Source: Acholoe squamosa
Lineage: Eukaryota > Annelida > Polychaeta > Phyllodocida > Polynoidae
Reading direction: 5' to 3'
DNA length: 64,000 nt
Assembly: GCA_949317995.1 (NCBI GenBank)
Contig: OX439049.1
Coordinates: 620,001 to 684,000 of the forward strand
How positions within the stretch are numbered: the stretch's first letter is position 1; each line of letters opens with the position of its first letter. Shown here one piece after another: positions 21,111 through 33,276 of this stretch. Under the pieces are notes generated by a model. That model ran no database searches, was not told where the DNA came from, and saw only the letters and a program-made list of their open reading frames with translations. Position numbers and translations under genes: made by a program.

Positions 21111-21655
21111 GCTTTATTCTACATGGGACATGACATGAGGTGGTTTCATAGATTCTACATGGGACATGACATAGTGCTTTCTTAGATTCAACATGGGACA
21201 TGACATAGTGCTTTCTTAGATTCTACATGGGACATGACATAGGTGCTTTCTTAGATTCTACATGGGACATGACATAGGTGCTTTCTTAGATTCAACATGG
21301 GACATGACATAGTGCTTTCTTAGATTCTACATGGGACATGACATCAGTGCTTTCTTAGATTCAACATGGGACATGACATATGGTGCTTTCTTAGATTCTA
21401 CATGGGACATGACATAGGTGCTTTCTTAGATTCTACATGGGACATGCCATCAGTGCTTTCTTAGATTCAACATGGGACATGACATCAGTGCTTTCTTAGA
21501 TTCTACATGGGACATGACATAGTGCTTTCTTAGATTCAACATGGGACATGACATCAGTGCTTTCTTAGATTCAACATGGGACATGACATCAGTGCTTTCT
21601 TAGATTCAACATGGGACATGACATCGGTGGTTTCTTAGATTCTACATGGGACATG
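21111..21655. repeat. Minisatellite, 34/35-bp unit, about 16 copies
   Basis: The unit contains CTTTCTTAGATTCTACATGG and GACATGACATAGGTG; TTCAACATGG variants alternate. Decayed units continue to about 21750. Each unit has CATG-GGA-CATG. Confidence 0.92.
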
Positions 21656-22854
21656 AGAGGGTTCTTAGAGGTGACAGGGGACATGGGGATTTAAGTGATA
21701 TGTGACATGAGGATTTCTTAAATCCAACATGTTACATCGGGGACCACCATCCACACCCCCATGTGTGGCAGTGTGTGTGAGGGGTAGGGCCGACATGATG
21801 TACCTATAGGCTAACACTGTATTGGCTACATGGGGGAGGGAGGTGCCTATTACGTTCTGCTTTTTTATTTACTGAGATAACCGTTTGTTAATGTCAATGT
21901 AGCCACAGAGAACAATAGACATGGATAGACCATGGGTAGAATAGCACACACAGAGGGCTACATTGTAGCACCATACCGTCATAACACACCGTCTACATTT
22001 TCTGTACGTCTGAGATTGTCGTCTGGAGACACACTGTAGTATGCCGCCATATATTGGGGGATGAATGTATGCTGGTGTTATGTCAACTCTTGACTGAAGA
22101 AAGAAAAAGATTCTGACAGACTCTCTGCCCATACCTACCCTCGATCAAGTGGCATGTACCACTAAATTACCAAGTATGATATGATATGTTTTTTTAAATA
22201 GCTAACACACTGGCTGTCTAAAATGGCTGAACAATGAAATACTTGTGGCACATGATATTAAAAATAATATCTCTACTTACTTAGAAGGATGAGTCTACTG
22301 TCCTCCTTGTGGAAATCCAAGAAAGGAAATGGAGTAAGACATCGTACACAGATATTGACGTTGTGGTCAGCATAAATCTAACTATAGTGTTGTATTTGTG
22401 TGCACGGCTTCCGTGAGACAGAGCAAACATCCCCCTGTCTCTACAATAAACTACATCTACACTCTATAACAAATGTCATCAAAATATTGGCAAAATTCGT
22501 GTCCCAAGGTTGCCAGATATACACCGTCATTTTTATAGAGGTTCCTTGTACCAGTGTACTGCCACCTGGGGCTTCATCGGAGAAACTACACTGCTCCACT
22601 TCAATGCAACTACAATGGTTCACTGTTCAGTTTTATGAGACTCCCTGGTAGATTCAACAGTGATTTTCTACAGTGTCCCTGTCCATACCACCACCACTAG
22701 GACCGTGCTGCTCTTCACTATGGTCCCTACAGGCAGGAAAATGAAATGAATGAGAAAAAAATGAAGAAAAGTGAAAGGAAAAATAAAAGAAATACAGGAA
22801 AACATATATCGCCCACATGCCCACATGCCCACAGTCCAACCAGTAGACAAATAC
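21656..22854. other. About 1.2 kb of non-array sequence, no gene recognised
   Basis: Mixed, mostly single-copy-looking sequence between two arrays. Open frames of 60-87 codons occur on both strands (for example 21869-22132 reverse and 22400-22651 forward), with no recognisable domains. If host exons exist in this window, this is one of the few places with room, but nothing supports a call. Confidence 0.35.
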
Positions 22855-25800
22855 ACGAATGTAGCTGGTCCTGTAGTGTGAATACTGTATGTAGCTGGTC
22901 CTGTAGTGTAAATACTGTATGTAGCTGGTGCTGTAGTGTAAATACTGTATGTAGCTGGTCCTGTAGTGTAAATACCCGTATGTAGCTGGTCCTGTAGTGT
23001 AAATACCGTATGTAGCTGGTCCTGTAGTGTAAATACCTGTATGTAGCTGGTGCTGTAGTGTAAATACTGTATGTAGCTGGTCCTGTAGTGTAAATACTGG
23101 TATGTAGCTGGTCCTGTAGTGTAAATACTGTATGTAGCTGGTGCTGTAGTGTAAATACCTTTATGTAGCTGGTGCTGTAGTGTAAATACCTTTATGTAGC
23201 TGGTCCTGTAGTGTAAATACCTGTATGTAGCTGGTCCTGTAGTGTAAATACTGTATGTAGCTGGTCCTGTAGTGTAAATACTGTATGTAGCTGGTCCTGT
23301 AGTGTAAATACTGTATGTAGCTGGTCCTGTAGTGTAAATACTGTATGTAGCTGGTCCTGTAGTGTAAATACTGGTATGTAGCTGGTCCTGTAGTGTAAAT
23401 ACCTGTATGTAGCTGGTCCTGTAGTGTAAATACCTGTATGTAGCTGGTCCTGTAGTGTAAATACTGTATGTAGCTGGTCCTGTAGTGTAAATACCTGTAT
23501 GTAGCTGGTCCTGTAGTGTAAATTCTGTATGTAGCTGGTGCTGTAGTGTAAATACCTGTATGTAGCTGGTCCTGTAGTGTAAATACTGTATGTAGCTGGT
23601 CCTGTAGTGTAAATACTGTATGTAGCTGGTCCTGTAGTGTAAATACTGTATATAGCTGGTCCTGTAGTGTAAATACTGTATGTGGCTGGTCCTGTAGTGT
23701 AAATACTGTGTGTAGCTGGTCCTGTAGTGTAAATACTGTATGTAGCTGGTCCTGTAGTGTAAATACTGTATGTAGCTGGTCCTGTAGTGTAAATACTGTA
23801 TGTAGCTGGTCCTGTAGTGTAAATACTGTATGTAGCTAGTCCTGTAGTGTAAATACTGTATGTAGCTGGTCCTGTAGTGTAAATACTGTGTGTAGCTGGT
23901 CCTGTAGTGTAAATACTGTATGTAGCTGGTCCTGTAGTGTAAATACTGTATGTAGCTGATCCTGTAGTGTAAATACCTGTATGTAGCTGGTCCTGTATGT
24001 AGCTGGTCCTGTAGTGTAAATACTGGTATGTAGCTGGTCCTGTAGTGTAAATACTGTATGTAGCTGGTCCTGTAGTGTAAATACCTGTATGTAGCTGGTC
24101 CTGTAGTGTAAATACCTGTATGTAGCTGGTGCTGTAGTGTAAATACTGGTATGTAGCTGGTCCTGTAGTGTAAATACTGTATGTAGCTGGTGCTGTAGTG
24201 TAAATACCGTATGTAGCTGGTCCTGTAGTGTAAATACCTGTATGTAGCTGGTCCTGTAGTGTAAATACCTGTATGTAGCTGGTGCTGTAGTGTAAATACT
24301 GTATGTAGCTGGTCCTGTAGTGTAAATACTGTATGTAGCTGGTGCTGTAGTGTAAATACTGTATGTAGCTGGTGCTGTAGTGTAAATACTGTATGTAGCT
24401 GGTGCTGTAGTGTAAAGACTGTATGTAGCTGGTGCTGTAGTGTAAATACCTGTATGTAGCTGGTCCTGTAGTGTAAATACTGGTATGTAGCTGGTCCTGT
24501 ACTGTAAATACTGGTATGTAGCTGGTCCTGTAATGTAAATACTGGTATGTAGCTGGTCCTGTAGTGTAAATACTGGTATGTAGCTGGTCCTGTAATGTAA
24601 ATACTGGTATGTAGCTGGTCCTGTAGTGTAAATACTGTATGTAGCTGGTGCTGTAGTGTAAATACTGTATGAAGCTGGTCCTGTAGTGTAAATACTGTAT
24701 GTAGCTGGTCCTGTAGTGTAAATACTGGTATGTAGCTGGTCCTGTAATGTAAATACCTGTATGTAGCTGGTCCTGTAATATAAATACCTGTATGTAGCTG
24801 GTCCTGTAGTGTAAATACTGGTATGTAGCTGGTCCTGTAGTGTAAATACTGTATGTAGCTGGTCCTGTAGTGTAAATACTGTATGTAGCTGGTCCTGTAG
24901 TGTAAATACTGTATGTAGCTGGTCCTGTAGTGTAAATACTGGTATGTAGCTGGTCCTGTACTGTAAATACTGTATGTAGCTGGTCTTGTGTAAATACTGT
25001 ATGTAGCTGGTCCTGTAGTGTAAATACTGTATGTAGCTGGTCCTGTAGTGTAAATACTGGTATGTAGCTGGTCCTGTAGTGTAAATACTGTATATAGCTG
25101 GTCCTGTAGTGTAAATACTGTATGTAGCTGGTCCTGTAGTGTAAATACTGTATGTAGCTGGTCCTGTAGTGTAAATACTGTATGTAGCTGGTCCTGTAGT
25201 GTAAATACTGTATGTAGCTGGTCCTGTAGTGTAAATACCTGTATGTAGCTGGTCCTGTAGTGTAAATACTGTATGTAGCTGGTCCTGTAGTGTAAATACT
25301 GTATGTAGCTGGTCCTGTAGTGTAAATACTGTATGTAGCTGGTCCTGTAGTGTAAAGACCGGTATGTAGCTGGTCCTGTAGTGTAAATACTGTATGTAGC
25401 TGGTCCTGTAGTGTAAATACCTGTATGTAGCTGGTCCTGTAGTGTAAATACTGTATGTAGCTGGTCCTGTAGTGTAAATACCTGTATGTAGCTGGTCCTG
25501 TAGTGTAAATACACAAATGTAGCTGGTCCTGTAGTGTAAATACCTGTATGTAGCTGGTCCTGTAGTGTAAATACTGCATGTAGCTGGTCCTGTAGTGTAA
25601 ATACTGTATGTAGCTGGTCCTGTAGTGTAAAGACTGTATGTAGCTGGTCCTGTAGTGTAAATACCTGTATGTAGCTGGTCCTGTAGTGTAAATACTGGTA
25701 TGTAGCTGGTCCTGTAGTGTAAATACTGTATGTAGCTGGTCCTGTAGTGTAAATATTGGTATGTAGCTGGTCATGTAGTGTAAATACCTGTATGTAGGTG

Positions 25801-26622
25801 GTCCTGTAGTGTAAATACTGTATGTAGCTGGTCCTGTAGTGTAAAGACTGTATGTAGCTGGTCCTGTAGTGTAAATACTGTATGTAGCTGGTGCTGTAGT
25901 GTAAATACTGTATGTAGCTGGTCCTGTAGTGTAAATACTGTATGTAGCTGGTCCTGTAGTGTAAAGACTGTATGTAGCTGGTGCTGTAGTGTAAATACTG
26001 GTATGTAGCTGGTGCTGTAGTGTAAATACCTGTATGTAGCTGGTCCTGTAGTGTAAATACTATGTAGCTGGTCCTGTAGTGTAAATACTGTATGTAGCTG
26101 GTCCTGTAGTGTAAATACTGTATGTAGCTGGTCCTGTATTGTAAAGACTGTATGTAGCTGGTCCTGTAGTGTAAATACCTGTATGTAGCTGGTCCTGTAG
26201 TGTAAATACTGGTATGTAGCTGGTCCTGTAGTGTAAATACTGTATGTAGCTGGTCCTGTAGTGTAAATATTGGTATGTAGCTGGTCATGTAGTGTAAATA
26301 CCTGTATGTAGCTGGTCCTGTAGTGTAAATACTGTATGTAGCTGGTCCTGTAGTGTAAATACTGTATGTAGCTGGTCCTGTAGTGTAAAGACTGTATGTA
26401 GCTGGTCCTGTAGTGTAAATACTGTATGTAGCTGGTCCTGTAGTGTAAAGACTGTATGTAGCTGGTGCTGTAGTGTAAATACTGGTATGTAGCTGGTGCT
26501 GTAGTGTAAATACCTGTATGTAGCTGGTCCTGTAGTGTAAATACTATGTAGCTGGTCCTGTAGTGTAAATACCTGTATGTAGCTGGTCCTGTAGTGTAAA
26601 TACTATGTAGCTGGTCCTGTAG
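22855..26622. repeat. Satellite array, 30/31-bp unit, about 125 copies (3.8 kb)
   Basis: The unit contains TATGTAGCTGGTCCTGTAGT and GTAAATACTG; 31-bp forms have CCTG or CTGG at the junction. Point variants (GGTGCTG, TAAAGACTG) are interspersed. On the reverse strand all three frames of the unit are stop-free, so frames of 860 and 1206 codons persist even though 30/31-bp variants shift the frame; the peptides cycle among YLHYRTSYIQ-, TLQDQLHTVF- and TTGPATYSIY-type repeats. This is strong evidence against coding. A segment with the rare AATATTGG and GGTCATG variants at about 25752 recurs at about 26266. Confidence 0.97.
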
Positions 26623-26632
26623 TGTAAAGTGC

Positions 26633-26942
26633 GGCGCAAACATCCAAACGGGACTCGGACACGATGCAGATCAGACTCAGACCAGATTGTGCCTTGATTA
26701 GGGTAGTAGTCCATGCTCAGTCTGCCCCCCCTCCAGCCTCAGTCTGTAAGAACTGCTGGCTGTTATCAGCCTACCATTTTACAGACCGTTCTTGCTGCGT
26801 CCGTGAATATCTAACAATGTTTGATATTGCAGATTCTACACAGATGCAGACGGGATGCTGAATCTGTGTCCTGGATTGGTGCAAACAGTGCAGACGGGAC
26901 TGGATTCGTGTCCAGTCTGCGTCCAGTCTGTACTGTTTGCCC
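26633..26942. mobile_element. Possible MITE with imperfect inverted ends and strong 3' hairpin
   Basis: The left GCGCAAACATCCAAACGGGA and the reverse complement of the right end (GGGCAAACAGTACAGACTGG) are similar. Inside the right end, 26881-26940 is a 60-bp inverted repeat opening GCAAACAGTGCAGAC and closing GTCTGTACTGTTTGC. No coding sequence is seen, and the boundaries are tentative. Confidence 0.45.
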
Positions 26943-27083
26943 CAGGTAATGAGTGGTAGTGTATGTATCATAAATTGTTATTTAACTGTGGGTAGATTGA
27001 ACTCCTAGTACCAGGTAATGTATGGTAGTGTATGTACTATGTATTGGTATTTAACTGTGGGTAGACTTGAATTCCTAGTACAA
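26942..27083. repeat. Two-copy direct repeat, 69-bp period
   Basis: Two diverged copies start CCAGGTAATG at 26943 and 27011 and share GGTAGTGTATGTA, ATTTAACTGTGGGTAGA and CCTAGTAC. Confidence 0.8.
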
Positions 27084-27509
27084 ATCAAGGAGGCATTCAT
27101 TATAATGGTACAATAAAAACTAGCTAATTGGTAAAAATATAAAATATATTTTATATTTTCTCTTCTACTTCTTGCTGTATATTGACATATAATTTCATGG
27201 AGAGGTTTAGGAATGTCAGCAAAAACAGGGAATGAGACACTAGAGTTGTCTATTGTAGAAACCATGTCCCCATCACCCACTTCTTACTATAGCCTACAAC
27301 AAGACTGTGTGGGTGGAATGTCCAGCCATGTGTCTACTACAATGGGTGGGTGGGAGTAGAGGGAACACATTCCTGGAATAACCAGACCTCACAATTATTT
27401 TACTTCCCCTTCCCGCTATGCAAGGCACAACGACACCTGACACTTTCGTCTTTTTTTATACCAATTTTCCTCACTTTCCATGCATAAAAACCACATAACG
27501 TACTCATGG
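27084..27509. other. Unrecognised AT-rich stretch
   Basis: About 425 bp with no recognised gene, tandem repeat or transposon end. A 91-codon reverse frame at 27005-27280 partly overlaps the preceding repeat and has no known domain. Confidence 0.35.
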
Positions 27510-28206
27510 TACCGGCCCGTTTAAGCGCCAGGGTGTCAAATAAGCGCTGATGGTTATGGGGTAATGCAAATCAATCTTAAGCACTAGAACCCCAGGTAGC
27601 ACACAAAAATTTGCCAACGTTGGCCCGACGCATCGGGCCAACGTTGGGCCAACGTTGGCTGCCCATCGGGCCTACGTAGGCCCGACCAGTGGCATTTGCC
27701 AACCAAATGCCAACATTGGCCCAATGTTGGCAGGACAGTGGCAAATGGTCGGCCCCTGGCCGACCATTTGCCGATGCTAATGTTTGCCGACCAAAAGCCA
27801 ACGTTGGGCCTACATTAGCATTTGGTTGGCACCGTCGGGCCTACGTAGGCAGGATGGGCAGCCTATGTAAAGCCGATGGTTGGGCCAACGTTGGCCCAAC
27901 GTAATGCCAATGTCTCTGTGCTACCTGGGACATTATTCAAATAACGGCTGGCTTCTAATAAGGGCGGGCTTCCCTAGCCTACTGAAAAGGTTCTATATCT
28001 CCTCTTTCCTATCCCTTCGAATGTGTGTGGTGCACATATGCACGGGCACTGACACATTCCTCTGTGAAACTGTGTAATGTAGTTTCCGCCATGAATATGA
28101 CCTTAGCTGCCAGAATGGCATCAAACATCTATTACTCACTCTAATAAATCCAGGGGTAGTGGGGTATTTAATAAGCACCAGGGCGCATAGCTGGGCCTCT
28201 ACGGTA
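27510..28206. mobile_element. GTTTAAGCGCC-family DNA transposon remnant carrying a nested foldback element
   Basis: The left end TACCGGCCCGTTTAAGCGCC and the reverse complement of the right end, TACCGTAGAGGCCCAGCTAT, match imperfectly. Both continue into CCAGG. The inside holds the reverse-oriented copy (27964-28142) of the core at 16559-16740. A separate palindromic element at 27591-27929 splits the left part after AGCACTAGAAC. No transposase frame remains. Confidence 0.65.
27591..27929. mobile_element. Nested palindromic element with CCCAGGTAGCACA ends (339 bp)
   Basis: Terminal inverted repeats CCCAGGTAGCACA and TGTGCTACCTGGG bound a GC-rich interior made of repeated palindromic words such as CCAACGTTGG, GGCCTACGTAGGCC and GGTCGGC/GCCGACC. 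The insertion lies inside the GTTTAAGCGCC element, so it is younger than its host copy. A target duplication is not clear (at most AC). No coding capacity is credible; reverse and forward frames here are by-products of the palindromes. Confidence 0.8.
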
Positions 28207-28675
28207 TACCTGTATTAAACCTACAGACACCTTCCTTACAGCATTAGCTTCCTCTGTCCTTGTCCTAGATAGCTGTGTATAGACTGTACCATGTATGGTG
28301 AATGAATGCTACCATTGTTATATGTTATGTCTAAGGGCAGACTACAAGACGTGAGTCTATTAGCACACAATACTATGGACAGTATAGTACAGTAGTATAG
28401 TACACTACTAGCCTCTGGCTACCTAGCATCTACACCAAGTACAGGAGTATAGTACACTACCAGCCTCTGGCTACCTACCATCTACACCAAGTACTTAGGA
28501 ATTGAAGTTTGGAACTGAGTGAAGCCACAATGGATGAGAATAGTCCCCAATGCAGGAAGATTACCCCCCCCCCCCCCGAAAGTAGCTGGAAAGCAGGATG
28601 GTAGGACTTGTAGCTATGGGTGGTCCTGTGACAGCGTCACCATGGTAACCGCATGGGGACTATAGGAAGCTGCTT
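28207..28675. repeat. Mixed stretch with a two-copy 53-bp repeat
   Basis: Two copies starting AGTATAGTACACTAC at 28393 and 28446 share AGCCTCTGGCTACCTA and CATCTACACCAAGTAC. A poly-C tract (about 28564-28577) follows. Nothing else was recognised. Confidence 0.65.
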
Positions 28676-28682
28676 TTTTTTC

Positions 28683-28832
28683 GAGGTGGAGAGATGTCTG
28701 TGTATGTGGTGGTAGTGGATGGGGGGGGGGGGGGTGAGGTGGAGAGATGTCTGTGTATGTGGTGGTAGTGGATGGGGGGGGGTGAGGTGGAGAGATGTCT
28801 GTGTATGTGGTGGTAGTGGATTGGGGGGGGGT
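28683..28832. repeat. Three-copy ~50-bp repeat with poly-G linkers
   Basis: GAGGTGGAGAGATGTCTGTG starts copies at 28683, 28736 and 28784; each continues TATGTGGTGGTAGTGGAT and ends in a G run of 8-14. The length differences between copies are in the G run. Confidence 0.9.
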
Positions 28833-29611
28833 GTCTAACACAAAACTTACAGGTGAATACTATTAGCACCCTCCCTCCGTCAGTCCTCACGCTCTCCCCT
28901 TCATACTTGACTCTTTGATTGTCTGAGTGATCCACCCACAGATGACAGTTTCATGTATATTGTCTATGTAGCTTCCACATATCTATACATAATTTCTGAT
29001 ACCCCCAGCGGCACTTAATTTTTTTTATACGGGTGCATGGTTGAACCCCAGACTACTCTTACCCTTTCTAGGGCATGCTATTTTCATGAAACTGGTAAAA
29101 TATTCATGAAAATTTCTGAATTTTCCGCATGAATAGGGGTATTTTGCTGATAGAGGACCCTTGCTAGGGACATTTTGCTCAAAAGTAGACCCTTGCTAGG
29201 GACATTTGTGGCGGAAACAGGAGGCTTGCTAGGGACTTTTCCTTAAAAATGTAACCTTGCCAGCCGCACATAGGTGTATACATTACATAGAGAGTGCCCC
29301 CCCCGGCCCAGACAGGACTGCACGGTCTCTACCCCCCCCCCCCACCAAGACACACTAACACAGCTACACGGGGGGGGGGATCTCAAAGTAAGAGTGAGAG
29401 AGGGGGTGTGAGAGTGCCCCAGTCCCTGCACTCAGCATCAAAATTGAACGTCACCTGCGTCCCTAGTCCACTCATTTTGAGTCATTATCTATTGTGTTGA
29501 AATCACATTAGGAGGGGTAAGTAAAAGGGAAGGGAAACAGTGGAAACAGAATGCTACCTACAATTCACTCACCGCACCCCAGGAACTTACCAACAACTTC
29601 AATCTGCTAAG
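28833..29611. other. Mixed dispersed-repeat stretch with a three-copy 33-bp motif
   Basis: At 29155-29245 the motif CTTGCTAGGGACATTTT occurs three times at about 33-bp spacing. Poly-C, poly-G and GA-rich patches lie at 29297-29405. The rest shows no recognised gene. Confidence 0.5.
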
Positions 29612-31785
29612 TGGTAGGGATGTCAACAAACCTCTAGGTGGGAGATAGGGTCTAGGTACCCCATGAGAATACGACATGGTCCATGTATAGGGGAGATGTG
29701 AGGGACTCACTCTAGCTCCAACAAACCTCTAGGTGGGAGATAGGGTCTAGGTACCCCATGAAGATACATGGTCCATGTATAGGGGAGATGTGAGGGACTC
29801 TCTCTAGCTCCAACAAACCTCTAGGTGGGAGATAGGGTCTAGGTACCCCATGAGGATACGACATGGTCCATGTATAGGGGAGATGTGAGGGACTCACTCT
29901 AGCTCCAACAAACCTCTAGGTGGGAGATAGGGTCTAGGTACCCCATGAGGATACTACATGGTCCATGTATAGGGGAGATGTGAGGGACTCTCTCTAGCTC
30001 CAACAAACCTCTAGGTGGGAGATAGGGTCTAGGTACCCCATGAGGATACGACATGGTCCATGTATAGGGGAGATGTGAGGGACTCTCTCTAGCTCCAACA
30101 AACCTCTAGGTGGAAGATAGGGTCTAGGTACCCCATGAGGATAGATGGTCCATGTATAGGGGAGATGTGAGGGACTCACTCTAGCTCCAACAAACCTCTA
30201 GGTGGGAGATAGGGTCTAGGTACCACATGAGGATACGACACCGTCCATGTATAGGGGAGATGTGAGGGGCTCTCTCTAGCTCCAACAAACCTCTAGGTGG
30301 GAGATAGGGTCTAGGTACCCCATGAGGATACAACACCGTCCATGTATAGTGGAGATGTGAGGGGTTCACTCTAGCTCCAACAAACCTCTAGGTGGGAGAT
30401 AGGGTCTAGGTACCCCATGAGGATACGACACCGTCCATGTATAGGGGAGATGTGAGGGGTTCACTCTAGCTCCAACAAACCTCTAGGTGGGAGATAGGGT
30501 TTAGGTACTCCATGAGGATACATGGTCCATGTATAGGGGAGGTGTGAGGGACTCACTCTAGCTCCAACAAACCTCTAGGTGGGAGATAGGGTCTAGGTAC
30601 CCCATGAGGATACAACATGGTCCATGTATAGGGGAGATGTAAGGGACTCTCTCTAGCTCCAAAAAAACCTAGGTACCCCAGGTACATAGGGTCTAGGTAC
30701 CCCATGAAGATACATGGTCCATGTATAGGGGAGATGTGAGGGACTCTCTCTAGCTCCAACAAACCTCTAGGTGGGAGATAGGGTCTAGGTACCCCATGAG
30801 GATACGACACCGTCCATGTATAGGGGAGATGTGAGGGGCTCTCTCTAGCTCCAACAAACCTCTAGGTGGGAGATAGGTGTGTCTAGGTACCCCATGAGGA
30901 TACGACACCGTCCATGTATAGGGGAGATGTGAGGGGCTCTCTCTAGCTCCAACAAACCTCTAGGTGGGAGATAGGTGTGTGTCTAGGTACCCCATGAGGA
31001 TACGACATGGTCCATGTATAGGGGAGATGTGAGGGGCTCTCTCTAGCTCCAACAAACCTCTAGGTGGGAGATAGGGTCTAGGTACCACATGAGGAAACAT
31101 GGTCCATGTATAGGGGAGATGTGAGGGGCTCTCTCTAGCTCCAACAAACCTCTAGGTGGGAGATGGGGTCTAGGTACCCCATGAGGATACATGGTCCATG
31201 TATAGGGGAGATGTGAGGGACTCTCTCTAGCTCCAACAAACCTCTAGGTGGGAGATAGGGTCTAGGTACCCCATGAGGATACATGGTCCATGTATAGGGG
31301 AGATGTGAGGGGTTCACTCTAGCTCCAACAAACCTCTAGGTGGGAGATGGGGTCTAGGTACCCCATGAGGATACATGGTCCATGTATAGGGGAGATGTGA
31401 GGGACTCTCTAGCTCCAACAAACCTCTAGGTGGGAGATAGGGTCTAGGTACCCCATGAGGAAACATGGTCCATGTATAGGGGAGATGTGAGGGACTCACT
31501 CTAGCTCCAACAAACCTCTAGGTGGGAGATGGGGTCTAGGTACCCCATGAGGAAACATGGTCCATGTATAGGGGAGATGTGAGGGACTCTCTCTAGCTCC
31601 AACAAACCTCTAGGTGGGAGATAGGTGTGTGTCTAGGTACCCCATGAGGATACATGGTCCATGTATAGGGGAGATGTGAGGGACTCTCTCTAGCTCCAAC
31701 AAACCTCTAGGTGGGAGATGGGGTCTAGGTACCCCATGAGGATACGACATGGTCCATGTATAGGGGAGATGTGAGGGACTCCCAT
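29612..31785. repeat. Minisatellite, ~95-bp unit (91-97), about 23 copies
   Basis: The unit contains CTAGCTCCAACAAACCTCTA, GGTGGGAGATAGGGTCTAGG, TACCCCATGAGGATAC and GGTCCATGTATAGGGGAGAT. Variants differ at GACATGG/GACACCG and by gain or loss of ACGA, GTGT or CT. One unit near 30660 is internally rearranged. ACATGG-T-CCATGT is an inverted repeat in many units. Reverse-strand frames of 60-98 codons are repeat artefacts. Confidence 0.96.
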
Positions 31786-32192
31786 CTGCTCCTCCCACCC
31801 ATGTATACCTCTGAGTATATCTGCCCCTACTGCTGCCACCCCTACAGACCTCCAGGTGTGTATCTTCTCCCTTATCAGTGCTTATCTCTCCAGCACAGAT
31901 AGTCATTATGGGACCAGCCTAGAGGTCTGCCACCCACATACCAGGCATATTAACCTACAATGTGGTTGGTACTTGGCTATGAGGGTCTAGAAGACAGCAG
32001 TCATTTTGCTGAGGTTAGAATCAAACATGGAGGCCAGTTTTTTTTTGCTTTAATCAGGGTGTAGTGTTGCTGAAATGACGCTGGCATGTCAGCTATTGTC
32101 GGCGTAGAATCTTAATGGCCAGTGTAGTTTGGACGCAGGTAACAATGACCTGTCATGATGTCAGCTTTTTTGGGAGAAATTTTCAGATCGGT
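31786..32192. other. Unrecognised stretch after the 95-bp array
   Basis: About 400 bp of non-repetitive sequence, C-rich at first and then AT-richer. No domain-bearing frame or element end was recognised. Confidence 0.35.
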
Positions 32193-32360
32193 CTATTAGG
32201 GAACGTTTAACAATTATGTCACTGTTATTTAGGTATTTTTCAGGACCCACCCAACCCCTTAGTCACTGTTTTTGTATGGAACATATAGAGGAACCCATGG
32301 ACCCCCCCCAACCCCCCACCACCCCCTAAGCAGTGACGTAATTGTTGAATGTTCCCTTAG
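32193..32360. mobile_element. MITE with ~30-bp terminal inverted repeats (168 bp)
   Basis: The left end CTATTAGGGAACGTTTAACA continues ATTATGTCACTG; the reverse complement of the right end reads CTAAGGGAACATTCAACAAT then TACGTCACTG. The interior is C-rich and non-coding. Superfamily not assigned. Confidence 0.8.
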
Positions 32361-32453
32361 AAGCAAAGATAGGGCCATTTCTGTAAAGTTGGCTATGTTA
32401 AAATATCTTCCTATTTCTTTATTTATATTAACATTTATATTTGGATACCCTAG

Positions 32454-32688
32454 GCCACCCTTAGAAATATTTTCATTTCCTGTCCATTTTGTGGAATTTT
32501 TTGTGAGAATGGGAAAATCTTTTTCCTGAGTTCTGAAAAAAAACATTTCATTCTTTTGTCCATCAGCACAAGAATCTAGGTTTCCAATCACTAAATCTTA
32601 GAACGTGATGTCAAATTCATGCCGTCCCCTAATGGGTCTGAAAAATCCCACCCTCTGGACAGGAAACGGCCATATTTCTAAGGGTGGC
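32454..32688. repeat. Inverted repeat pair GCCACCCTTAGAAATAT, possible MITE
   Basis: GCCACCCTTAGAAATAT at 32454-32470 is exactly complementary to 32672-32688, and TTTCCTGTCC follows inward on both sides. The 235-bp unit looks like a second small inverted-repeat element beside the one at 32193. Confidence 0.6.
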
Positions 32689-32930
32689 TTTAAAATATCA
32701 ATATTCATTAGTCCTTTATGAGTGGGAAATGGACTGCATAAGATGTCAAGACACACTTTAGCCGGTGGTGATGGAAATATTTCCGGCAACACTGATGGTA
32801 TCCTTGGTTGAACTCATCTCTATATATGCGTTAATATATACGTCCTTAATCTCTAAGTACCAGTGTAGTTATTGACGACAAGATATTATGTTATGCTGCA
32901 GGTCGCTATTAAAGGAGCAATGATGAGGAC
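32689..32930. other. Spacer, nothing recognised
   Basis: AT-rich sequence between two elements with no gene or repeat recognised. Confidence 0.35.
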
Positions 32931-33276
32931 CAGAGGCGTAGGAAGCAAATCTTTATTGGGGGGGCCCGGCGAGGGCACCATCGCGACTACCTTGAATTGT
33001 AGGCTGATGCGTGATGGCGTCTATATATGCGTATTTAGAATTCATATAGAAAAGTGATTTTTGGTAAATTTTGGATCTGACTTTAGGCTCAGACCCCCAT
33101 TCTCCCTCTGACATCACCATAATAATCTAATTTGAGATGTAAAGTTTTAGCTTCTTTTCCATTGTGTTTATGAGTTCTTGGAAAATATTGGGGGGGCCCA
33201 GACATACTCAGGCCCCACCTCCTTCATGATTGGGGGGGCCCAGGCCCCCCTGGCCCCCCCTTTTCCTACGCCCCTG
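32931..33276. mobile_element. MITE with CAGAGGCGTAGGA ends and AGGAC target duplication (346 bp)
   Basis: The left end CAGAGGCGTAGGA and right end TCCTACGCCCCTG are inverted with one mismatch. AGGAC at 32926-32930 is repeated directly at 33277-33281, a likely 5-bp target-site duplication. The subterminal regions hold G runs (GGGGGGGCCC) and their C-rich complement. No coding sequence. Confidence 0.75.

Noticed and set aside
22668-26643. 1206- and 860-codon reverse-strand frames as a repeat protein
   Set aside because: The 30/31-bp mixture rotates the reading frame, producing three different peptide repeats in one ORF, which no conserved protein would show.
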